From positions 62,001-126,000 of the forward strand of contig CAKULD010000002.1 in assembly GCA_934667065.1 (NCBI GenBank): a DNA stretch of 64,000 nt. Reading direction: 5' to 3'. The first letter of the stretch is position 1; every line of letters starts with the position of its first letter. Source of the stretch: an uncultured Collinsella sp. GTDB taxonomy: Bacteria; Actinomycetota; Coriobacteriia; Coriobacteriales; Coriobacteriaceae. The position numbers and the translations under genes were made by a program. The notes beneath the pieces were generated by a model. It ran no database searches. It saw only the letters and a program-made list of their open reading frames with translations, and was not told the DNA's origin. Below, in pieces: positions 26,836 through 35,400 of the stretch.

Positions 26836-27459
26836 CTAAGAAATATCGAACGCGCGGTAATAGTTGCTGGCGTTCTCTCTGTTAAACAACTTGAGCTGGC
26901 GGCCATCAAAGCTGCCGGGGTACATGACGACGACGGGCACGGCGCCAAAATCGGCAAGCATGTCGTTGAGCAGGTTGTGCACGCGCAGCAGCGGAAAGAC
27001 CTCGCCCACGCCCGTGAGTAAGATCACGTCACCGGGCTGGTGCGGCTGGGTATGCTCCAGCAGGTACTGCGCAAAGCTCTTGGAGCTGCACGGCTTTTGC
27101 AGTTCCTTGACCTGCGCCTCCGAGCCGATCTTTGCCTCGCGGCGGGGAATCGCACGCAAGATACGGCGCTGCTCGCAAATCTCGAGCATCACGTCGTACA
27201 GGTTAAAGACCTCCAGGTTGCACGGCAGCTTGCCGGCCTGGGCGTCTGCCATGAGCTCGTCCACATAGGCGCGGCACTCAAACTCCAGCGAAGGGTCGTA
27301 GCAAAACGTATAGAAGCCGATCTCGTTACCGATGCCCTTGTTAGCCAAGAAGTCCTGGTCTTGCATGCGCTCGCGCAGGGCCGCGCGACGATGATCGAAG
27401 TCCTCGTGGATGCGCTCGGCGCGGTTGCGCGGGCGAATGTGCGGCTGATTTGTTGCCAT
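26836..27459 (-). CDS. brxB: BrxB (DUF1788 family)
   Basis: 207 residues, the normal size for BrxB. Family-like segments are GIGNEIGFYTFCYDPSLE near 42, GVGEVFPLLRVHNLLNDML near 148 and VVVMYPGSFDG near 178. Its biochemical role in BREX is unknown, but it is required in tested systems. Start ATG 27459, three bases after the brxA stop, so coupled to brxA; brxC follows after nine bases. Confidence 0.93.
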   Translation of the reverse strand: MATNQPHIRPRNRAERIHEDFDHRRAALRERMQDQDFLANKGIGNEIGFYTFCYDPSLEFECRAYVDELMADAQAGKLPCNLEVFNLYDVMLEICEQRRILRAIPRREAKIGSEAQVKELQKPCSSKSFAQYLLEHTQPHQPGDVILLTGVGEVFPLLRVHNLLNDMLADFGAVPVVVMYPGSFDGRQLKLFNRENASNYYRAFDIS

Positions 27460-27462
27460 GGG

Positions 27463-28134
27463 CTACATCACCTGCCCGGTGAGCGCGGACAGGGCGTCCG
27501 TGTCGCCCAGGTCGCGGATGGCCTGCTCTACGTCCGGGTCCAGCAGCAGGGGCTGGAGCGCGTCGGTGCGCTGCGAGGCCTTAAAGCCGGCGCTGCGCAG
27601 AATCTGGCGCAGGGTGCCCTTAATGCGGTCCAGCGTGGCGTCCGACCATTTGACGGCCTCGGCGTGCTCAACCTGAAAACGGGTGACAAACGCGTTGAGG
27701 TCAACGTCGGTAAAGGTGTAGTCGAAGTTAGCCATGCGCTCGCCGATCTCCACCTGGATGAGCTCGCGCACCATGGTGTAGCGGCACATCATGACAAACA
27801 GGTTGGCCTGGGCCGCCTGGTCGGGCATGCCGTTGGCGATCAGGTCCATGATGCGCGTGACCGCCTGGTCGGCGGCGTCCTTGTCGATGCCGCGGGCAGC
27901 GCACTGCGACTCGTCGAGTGCTACGGCATCGAAGCGACGCAGGCACACGCGGGCGCGGTCGGCCAGCATGCGCTCGGTGGGATACTGAAACAGGTTGTCG
28001 TGCTCAACGCGCGCGATGATGTCGTCGTCACTCATGCCGTCTAGGCGCAACGCGGCGACGATGCGCATCTCGGGCAGCAAAAACTGCTCGCGCGTGAGCA
28101 CGCCTCCCAGCGATATTTTGTCGGTGTTATCCAC
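27463..28134 (-). CDS. brxA: BrxA (DUF1819 family)
   Basis: A small helical protein of BREX, reported to resemble the RNA-binding antitermination factor NusB in fold. 223 residues from GTG 28134, which has GGAG eight bases upstream and gives VDNTDKISLGG before the conserved FLLPEMRIVAALRL. A TTG at 28185 would add 17 residues without family similarity. The core has NLFQYPTERMLADRARV near 55, also typical. It is followed directly by brxB. Confidence 0.9.
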   Translation of the reverse strand: MDNTDKISLGGVLTREQFLLPEMRIVAALRLDGMSDDDIIARVEHDNLFQYPTERMLADRARVCLRRFDAVALDESQCAARGIDKDAADQAVTRIMDLIANGMPDQAAQANLFVMMCRYTMVRELIQVEIGERMANFDYTFTDVDLNAFVTRFQVEHAEAVKWSDATLDRIKGTLRQILRSAGFKASQRTDALQPLLLDPDVEQAIRDLGDTDALSALTGQVM

Positions 28135-28239
28135 AGGACACACTCCAAGGGTTCGGGCCTTTTTATTCGCATCGGGTCGATGCAAACATGCCTTCCAATT
28201 CTACCGTTTAAGAACCGGGCCGTGGGGGTTGTTGCCGCC

Positions 28240-29298
28240 CTACTGCCCCAGCTCCTTGAGCGCCTGCAGGGACGCTGCGCGGGTCTCGGCGTAGGCAAGG
28301 CGTGCGTCGCTGAGCTGCTTGTCGAGCTGATCGACCTGTCCGCTCATTTCCTTAATCTGCCTGCCGATTTCTTCAATCCTGGTAAACGCCTTCCAGTTGC
28401 GCCGGTCGGAAAGCTTTTGATACTCCCGACGCAACACCAATAGCTGGGTGAGGAGGGCATCGCGCGACTTATCGAGCTCTTCCATCTTGTCGCGTGCGAC
28501 CTTTACCTTCCTTGCGATACGGAGCTTTTCCTCCTCTTTCGTAGAAGGCTCGGGGGCAGGCTCCGATGCAGGCCCTGGCGTTTGCGCGGGCTCAGGCTCG
28601 GGTTCGGGCTCAGAAGAATCCTCAGGCTCAAACGCTGCTTCGAGCTCCGGCTCGAGTTCGGGCTCAGACTCGGACACAGGTTCCACATCGAGCTCGGGCT
28701 CCGGCTCAACAACCGCCTCAGCCTCCGCCTCCACAGGCACCGGATCTTCCATCTCCAAAAACGCGCAGATCCCCGGCTCCGTCGCCGGCCTTGCCTCGAG
28801 CACGGTGGCAATCACGCTGCTGCTCAGCATCGTGCTCTGCGAGCAAAGCACCGCGCGAAAGCGCCGCATAAGAAAGCCAAACCCGGATATCTGCCGTGCC
28901 AAGCGCTCGTCAAAGGCAACGCGGATCTCGCCCTCGTCGCCCTGCCGCATCGTAAGCCAGTCGCCCACGCACATGAGCTGCACAAGCGTAATGGGCGTCA
29001 GGTCGCCCTCAAAGAGCAGCTGCAGACGGGGCAACACATCGTCGCGGGGAACGACAAGCTCGGTATGCTTCTCGAGCTCAGCGAGCGTGGTGCCGACGTA
29101 CTGGCACAAATCGATATTGCTCGGAACATCCGTAAAATGCTCGCGCGCATGGCTCAGAAGCCACTCGCTTTTGTCGGCGTTGATGCGAACGCGCTTAACG
29201 GCATGCGCCGACCCATCCCACGTCACATCGGAATGCGTCAAAAACAGCCAGCCGTCGCAAAACAGCTCCATGACAAAGATGGGAAAGGCTTTCTGCAT
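28240..29298 (-). CDS. Unknown protein with acidic linker and coiled coil, BREX-associated
   Basis: 352 residues. The N-terminal 170 residues carry VTWDG-x2-H near 25, VVPR near 88, FEGDLT near 100 and FDERLARQI near 133, all shared in order with the protein at 17595-19181. An acidic Glu/Pro/Ser repeat linker occupies about 185-260, and a coiled coil ends the protein (260-352). No known domain is recognised. It has GAGGAG before the ATG, is three bases after the helicase gene, and precedes brxA by about 100 bases. It is not a canonical BREX gene, but its position and its duplication inside pglX imply a role in the system. Confidence 0.8.
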   Translation of the reverse strand: MQKAFPIFVMELFCDGWLFLTHSDVTWDGSAHAVKRVRINADKSEWLLSHAREHFTDVPSNIDLCQYVGTTLAELEKHTELVVPRDDVLPRLQLLFEGDLTPITLVQLMCVGDWLTMRQGDEGEIRVAFDERLARQISGFGFLMRRFRAVLCSQSTMLSSSVIATVLEARPATEPGICAFLEMEDPVPVEAEAEAVVEPEPELDVEPVSESEPELEPELEAAFEPEDSSEPEPEPEPAQTPGPASEPAPEPSTKEEEKLRIARKVKVARDKMEELDKSRDALLTQLLVLRREYQKLSDRRNWKAFTRIEEIGRQIKEMSGQVDQLDKQLSDARLAYAETRAASLQALKELGQ

Positions 29299-29301
29299 CG
29301 T

Positions 29302-31230
29302 TTACATCTCCTCGGGTTCTTGCATATCGTTCGCGGCATCTTGGCTGCTGACCTTGCTCCGCTGGCCCTCGTCATCAAACAGGCCCTTGAACACCAGCTC
29401 AAGGTCGCGCTCGTCGGTATAGCCGGGCTCCAGCGTGCCGCGGTCGATCGAGTCGAGCATGACCTGCTCCTTGTACTGCAGCCGCTCATAGATATTACGG
29501 TCGAGCGACCACGGCCCGTCGCGGCGCTCGTACACGGCGCGCAGGTAGTGGTACTGCGTGTACTGCTCTTGCGACAGGCCCAGGCGGTGAATCCGGTCCT
29601 TGGACTGCAGCAGGTGCACCAGGTTGTAGCTGCACTCAAAGTAAACGGCGTCGTGGCATACGCCGTGGAGCGAGACCGACTCGGCTAGCGTGTGCGGGTT
29701 GGTGACCAACACGCTCGTCTCCCCCGCCTTAAACGAATCGATCACGCGGGCGCGCGTGGGCATGTCGGTCGACCCGTTAATAGCGCGGGCCGTAATGCCG
29801 CGCTCGTGCAGCCCATGCACCACGTTGCGAATGCTGCGCTTAAAGATGCACCACATGATGACGGACTTGCCCTGGGCTACGAGCGATTCAACCAAATCCA
29901 GGCATGCCGTCATCTTGCTCGTGAGCCTGTCGTCCACTTGCAGGCCATCCAGCGCCTTGCCCGCACCCGCTTGCACCTCGCCGTCGAACAGGTCGGCATA
30001 GTCGCCGGCGCTTAGGTCTTCGGCCAGCATGCGCGGATCGGACGAAAGCTGCAGCAGGCGAATGATCATCTCGAACGGCTCGCCCGAAAGCGTGCGCAGT
30101 ACCTTTTGGAACAGCTGTTGCTCCCAGCGCTCCGCCGGTACATCGACCAGATGGTCCTCGTTGGCCTGGGGCACGCCCAGCTGATGCTTGTTGGTACGGC
30201 AAAAGAACGGCGCGATGGACTCGTTGATATGCTCAACGTCATCGGAGCCCGTCGACTTTAACGAATTGGCGCTAAGGCCAAAATACCAGTTGTAATCGCG
30301 TGGCCACAGGCAATGGAGCAGGTTGTACAGGTCCTCGAACGAGTTGGGAATCGGCGTGCCGGTGAGCGCAATAAAATATGGAGCCGCGGCGGCAATCTGT
30401 ACGGCGCTTGCCGCGCGTTTGCCGCCCACGCGCTTAACCTTGTGCACCTCATCGAACACCACCAAGGCGCGGTCCGCCGCAATGCGCGCGGCGGCCTCCC
30501 CCAGCCCGACCGATTCGTAATTGAGCAGAATCATGTCGTAGCGTTTGTAGTCGAACAGCAAGGCGCTGTTTTTGTCGCGCGTGGAGCGGCCGCGGAACTC
30601 GGGGTCGTGAAAGCACAGCGAACGCAGCGGGCGATCCGTGCCAAAGCACGCCGCCCACTCGTCGCGCCACGAGCCAAAGGCGTTTTTGGGCGAAAGCACG
30701 ATGACGCGGTCGACCAGATCGCGCTCGCGCAGGTAGGCAAAGGTGCCCAGAACCGACGCTGTCTTGCCCGAGCCGGGAACGGAAAAGTTGGCGCAACGAC
30801 CCATGGCGCTCATAAAGAATGCATCCCACAGCTGGCGGTCCTTGAGCGGGCGCCGCATTAGGGCATCTTCGGCGCGGCAGAACTCGCCAAAGCGGTCGGC
30901 CACCGACTCGTCGTGCGCCTTGATCAGCAGGCCCACGCGCGCCTTCTCGCGCAGCAGGTCCTCGCGCGCGGTAAGGCCTCGAAGCAGGTCCGGATCGATC
31001 TCGCAGTCCACGTCAAAGCTTGCCGCCTGCTGCAGCAGCTCAACGACGCGCTTGGCGCCCGGGTCTTCCAGCGACAGCGAAAAGAGCACGTCCGCCTCTC
31101 GATAGCTGGGCGCATAGCGGCGCAGCGCCGAAAGCCGGATCTTCCAGACCGGCTCGCGGCGCAGCTGCTCAACCGTCATGTCGAGTGGCACGACGGAAAT
31201 ACCGTCGCTATACGAGAGGCGCAGCTTCAT
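29302..31230 (-). CDS. SNF2-family DNA helicase/translocase, BREX-associated
   Basis: 642 residues. Helicase motifs in order: I VPGSGKTAS near 152, II DEVH near 260, III LTGTPIPN near 290, and VI SKDRIHRLG near 543. The N-terminal 130 residues are a separate helical domain. SNF2-like enzymes move along double-stranded DNA and are common in defence systems such as DISARM. The ATG follows the ParB-like gene stop directly (TAAATG), so the two are co-translated. The 642-residue length and missing extra domains fit a stand-alone translocase acting with a partner, perhaps the ParB-like protein. Confidence 0.9.
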   Translation of the reverse strand: MKLRLSYSDGISVVPLDMTVEQLRREPVWKIRLSALRRYAPSYREADVLFSLSLEDPGAKRVVELLQQAASFDVDCEIDPDLLRGLTAREDLLREKARVGLLIKAHDESVADRFGEFCRAEDALMRRPLKDRQLWDAFFMSAMGRCANFSVPGSGKTASVLGTFAYLRERDLVDRVIVLSPKNAFGSWRDEWAACFGTDRPLRSLCFHDPEFRGRSTRDKNSALLFDYKRYDMILLNYESVGLGEAAARIAADRALVVFDEVHKVKRVGGKRAASAVQIAAAAPYFIALTGTPIPNSFEDLYNLLHCLWPRDYNWYFGLSANSLKSTGSDDVEHINESIAPFFCRTNKHQLGVPQANEDHLVDVPAERWEQQLFQKVLRTLSGEPFEMIIRLLQLSSDPRMLAEDLSAGDYADLFDGEVQAGAGKALDGLQVDDRLTSKMTACLDLVESLVAQGKSVIMWCIFKRSIRNVVHGLHERGITARAINGSTDMPTRARVIDSFKAGETSVLVTNPHTLAESVSLHGVCHDAVYFECSYNLVHLLQSKDRIHRLGLSQEQYTQYHYLRAVYERRDGPWSLDRNIYERLQYKEQVMLDSIDRGTLEPGYTDERDLELVFKGLFDDEGQRSKVSSQDAANDMQEPEEM

Positions 31231-32463
31231 TTAGGCTTCCTCGCCGCCCATCTTGTAGGCGATCTTGTCCTTGATCATGCTCACCCTGGCCTCCAGCTTG
31301 GCAAGCTCGGCAGCGATATTGGCAACCTCGTCCGCAGGCAGCAGGCCAAAGGTGGACTCCTCCACCTGATCAAGATCCTTGATGGCGCGGGTGATCGAGA
31401 GCGAAGGCGACTTGAGGGCCTTGTTCATCTTGGTGGTGTTTTCGGCCGATTCCATAACCTCGCGGAAGGCCGTCCCCAGCTGAACGTCGTCGCGGATCTC
31501 GGCGATGTCGGTCGAGGTCACGACCTCCTTGTTCTTAAGGCGCTCGGCGACTTCAAAGGCCAGCTCATTCTCGCGGTCAATAAAGCGCTCGGCGTCGGGG
31601 CCCTCCAAAATCGGCTTTATCTTGCGGACAAAGCGCACGATGTCGCCCTGCGGCTCGGCAATCATGTTGGCAAAGACGATGTTCTTGACGTCCTCTTCCT
31701 GATCATCGCTCTTGCATTTTTTAAGGACGCCCTGCAACTCGTTGATAACGCCGGCGACCTTGAGTTCGCGCGCCAGGTGGAACTGGTCCTTGGCGTTGGC
31801 AAACTCCAAAAACTCGTTCATATAGCGGGCTTTAATAATCTCCTTCTCGAGCTCCTTGGGCTCCACGCCAATGCACTGGGCGTATTCCTCCTTGGACAGC
31901 AGGTTGGAGCTAATGATGTCGTTGTAGATGCCCACCAGGCGGTCGACGGGGTCGTAGCCTACCTTCTCTTCCTCGCCATGCTGGATCGAGAGCTCCAGCA
32001 TCTTGATCTTCTTTGAGTCGTTGCCCAGGCTCTCGGGCAGAATGACCGCCTCAAACCAGCCAAAACTGGGATTTTTGGCGGCAAGGCGGCGCAGGCACGT
32101 AAAGCGGCGGTTGCCGTCGACGATCAGGCCGTCGGCCAGTACCACGCCAGGGCGCTCCTGCGAACGCAGGGCAATGCTGCGCTGCGTCTTGTCGATGGCG
32201 TCCTTGTTGCTGTCGACGATAAAGCCCTCGATGATGTCGTTGCAGGCGGCAACGTCCAGCTCGTTAAACGCATGCTCGCCGTGCTCGGCCTTGTAGCGGC
32301 TAATCCACGAGGCGATACGGTCGTTTTGCACGTTGTAGCGCAGATACTCCAGCTTAATGCTGTAAACGGGATACATCTCGGGCTTGCCGTCGATCACGAT
32401 TTTGTGGCTGGCGCCGGTCGGCTTAATGTTGACACCGTCGCCGATCATCTCGAGCAGGTTCAT
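31231..32463 (-). CDS. ParB/Srx-fold domain protein, BREX-associated
   Basis: 410 residues. The N-terminal part has the ParB-type pattern: YPVYSIKLEYLRYN near 32 and LADGLIVDGNRRFTCLRRL near 112-128, where the DGNRR box is the family's nucleotide-binding site. A helical region that may bind DNA follows (SKEEYAQCIGVEPKELEKEI near 192), then a long helical tail. ParB-fold proteins hydrolyse CTP or act as nucleases or clamps on DNA; DndB-type defence regulators are also related. AGGAGG precedes the ATG. It is 12 bases after the 1626-residue gene and abuts the helicase gene. Confidence 0.85.
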   Translation of the reverse strand: MNLLEMIGDGVNIKPTGASHKIVIDGKPEMYPVYSIKLEYLRYNVQNDRIASWISRYKAEHGEHAFNELDVAACNDIIEGFIVDSNKDAIDKTQRSIALRSQERPGVVLADGLIVDGNRRFTCLRRLAAKNPSFGWFEAVILPESLGNDSKKIKMLELSIQHGEEEKVGYDPVDRLVGIYNDIISSNLLSKEEYAQCIGVEPKELEKEIIKARYMNEFLEFANAKDQFHLARELKVAGVINELQGVLKKCKSDDQEEDVKNIVFANMIAEPQGDIVRFVRKIKPILEGPDAERFIDRENELAFEVAERLKNKEVVTSTDIAEIRDDVQLGTAFREVMESAENTTKMNKALKSPSLSITRAIKDLDQVEESTFGLLPADEVANIAAELAKLEARVSMIKDKIAYKMGGEEA

Positions 32464-32475
32464 GTTGGCTTCCTC

Positions 32476-35400
32476 CTATTGGTTGATGTTGACGTACAGA
32501 CTGCGCAGGTATTCTGCGTTCACTCTTTTATTGAGCATGACCATATTCAGGTCCTCGTTATAGAACAGACCCTTGTCCTGAACGGCTCTGCTAATGTCGG
32601 GCGCGGTAATGACGACGCCGTAGTCGTCCATAAATGCGTCAATCAGATCGCCCACCTCGATGGGCCCCTTTTGCCTAACAACATACTCAACCGCATCGGC
32701 AGACGAGAACGACCCCTCCTTGCGGCAGAACATGCAGACACCGCCAAAGCGCGTGCGCCTTATATGCTCATTCGCCAAGCCGTACAGAACGATTGAGTCG
32801 TAAAACGAATTGTCAAAACCGCACTCGTCGACCACGGCATCGAGCTTGTGCATAAAGCCCTGCTTGCGCAGGCTCATCACCGTAAACGGCACATCGGGCT
32901 CGGTGCGACTAAACAGCGAGCACGCGTAAGAGCCCAAATCCAGGCGCCGAACGCCCGCCGATTCGCCCAAGCGCTTAAGCGAGATAAACGAATCGCGGTT
33001 GCACTCGATAAACGTAAAGTTGCGCAGCAGCGGCGTAATGGCATTCCTAAATTCCGGATGGTTAATGACCTCGTCGCCAAAGCCCGGGGCGCCATAGGCA
33101 AAGCTATCGTGCGACATAAGCAGGTTCGTAAACGAACGTCGCAGGTCCACGCCCTCTTTAACGATCAGGTCCCTCGAGATCTCCAGGCCAAGGGGCGCGA
33201 GCGTCTGATCGTTAACGAGACGGTCGGACGTGGGGCCAAACTTGGCGGCAAAGCTTGCCGTAACGTACGGCAGCGAGACGTAATCCTCGGTCACCAAGTC
33301 TTGGATGAACTGCCGCTGCTCGGCCGTAAGGTCACTGTCCACATACGAATAACGACCGTTACGCAAATACGCGTTCATGTCGCGCAGGTAGTTGTTACGA
33401 ACCGTCTTTATGGCTATGCAGTACTTGTCGGCGTAGCGCTGGGCAAACTCCTCGCGTGACAGCTCGGTGCCCGCGTCGCGCAGCACGCCGAGCATCTGGT
33501 TTTTGCGATCCGTTTTACCCAGGCGGATCAGCGGCGTCACGCCCATCTCCAAGCCAGACACCGAGCCCGGGCGCACAAACGAGCGGATAATCTCGTAGAG
33601 CTCCTCGTCGTCGCGAATGTCGTACAGGTCGCACAGCTCCTTGTTCTCGCGCATGATGAGGCCCGTTCCGCACTCGATATTGCGTCCCGCGGCAAGCGTC
33701 AGGATCTCGCGCAACCCGGACGTAAGGCGGCTGTCGACCTTGTAGGCGCGGATCTTATTGGCGCGTGCCACCAGGAACATGTGCGTGTCACGCAGCTCGT
33801 TAAGGCACTTAACGTCATCGTCAGGCAACGCGAGCGTCAGTCTAAAGCCACACTTGTTTTCTCCCAAAAACTGCTGGTACCTGTTGCGGAAATCTTTAAG
33901 GTTGTGATATTCCTTAACGGCTCCAGACTCCGCGAAGGCGCTCAGCGCCGCACCGCGCGTAGAGAAGTTGCTCAGCTTTTTGCGTGCGATTTGTTCGAGC
34001 TGAGAGGCGTTGCTCTCCTCGGTGTTTGCGGGCGTTCGAGGGGCATCGGCGGCAGACCGGCGGTACAGCCGAGCTATCCTGTCGCGCCATTCCCGCGGCA
34101 GCGTGCCGTCGTTAGCGGCCAGACGGAGGCTAAACTTGTTCGAGATCTTGACGGCTTTTAGATAGCCAAAGGCCATCGGGTCTGCCAGTGTAATCTTGCA
34201 GAACGCTTCCTCGGTAATGTCGTAACGCATGTATAGCGGAGCAAATTGATCCTCGTTCAAATGCGGACGATTTTTGAGCAGCGCGGCACGGCGCTGACGA
34301 AGCGGGCCGAGCCCGGCGGGTTTGTGGGGATAGTCCATAAGAGGCTTATCGCTAATAACCCAGCGCATCAAGTCGGCATCGTCGCTGGGCAGCAGCGCCA
34401 GCCACGCCTCGATGGACATGGGACCCTTACTGGTGAGGTCTTCAATTTTGCTCGTGAAGGGCTTGGCAGGTTGTTGCGGGGCCGGGGCGGGAGCGGGTTC
34501 TGGGGCCGGGGCCGTCACCGGCCCGGGCGTCGGCTCAGGCTCGGGCGCCGGTTCCGGATCTGACGTCGGTTCCGGCTCAGGCTCGGGAGCGGAAGCGACC
34601 GCTTGATCGGGCTCCGCGGCAAGCACGGGCTCAGAAGCTGGCTCGGGAGTGACGGCCGGCTCAGGCTCAGCCGCCGACTCGATCGCTGGCGAGAAAGCCT
34701 GCTCTACCGGCGCAGGTTTTTCCTCGACCTGATCGTCGGCGTATTCAGCTGCCATGCCGGCCAAATACGCTCGAACCACATCACAAACAGCCGGCGCAAG
34801 ATCCTTATCGACCTGGGCATATTTAAGCGGAATAGTACCCTGGCCGTACACGCGCTTCATGTACAGGAAGGCAGGCTGCGCGGTGTGCGTTAGCCCGTAA
34901 AACTCCTCGGCAGACAGCTTATACGTATGGAAAAGCGGCCCGAAGGTATCGATATCGAATGTGGGGCGCCCCGTCATAAGGGCATCGTAACGCTCACGGA
35001 TTTTCCAGGCAGATTTGCCAAGGTTATCCATCCACCGAGCTGGCTTATCATCAATAAGCATATAACCCATCAGAGTACGATCCTGATACACGAGGTCCGT
35101 AAACCACCTATTGAACTTTGCAAGGTCCCGGCCCACGGCAAGCTTAAGCGCCTGCTCAACCGTAAGGTCCTGCGCCGCAGGCTGCTCAGGCTCGCGAGCG
35201 GCCTGCGCCCCAGGCGCCTCTGTCTGGGTATCCAACTGGTCATCTGGTTTTACCTCATCGACCGACGCAATAACGCTGTCTGTCGAATTGCCATTTTCGC
35301 AGGTAGATTCCAAATTACTGGCCTCAATATCTTCTTGATCCTGAGGCAGTTCAAAGTTCAGACGCTTAAACGTCTTTATAGCCGCGTTGTAAGCGGGGAA

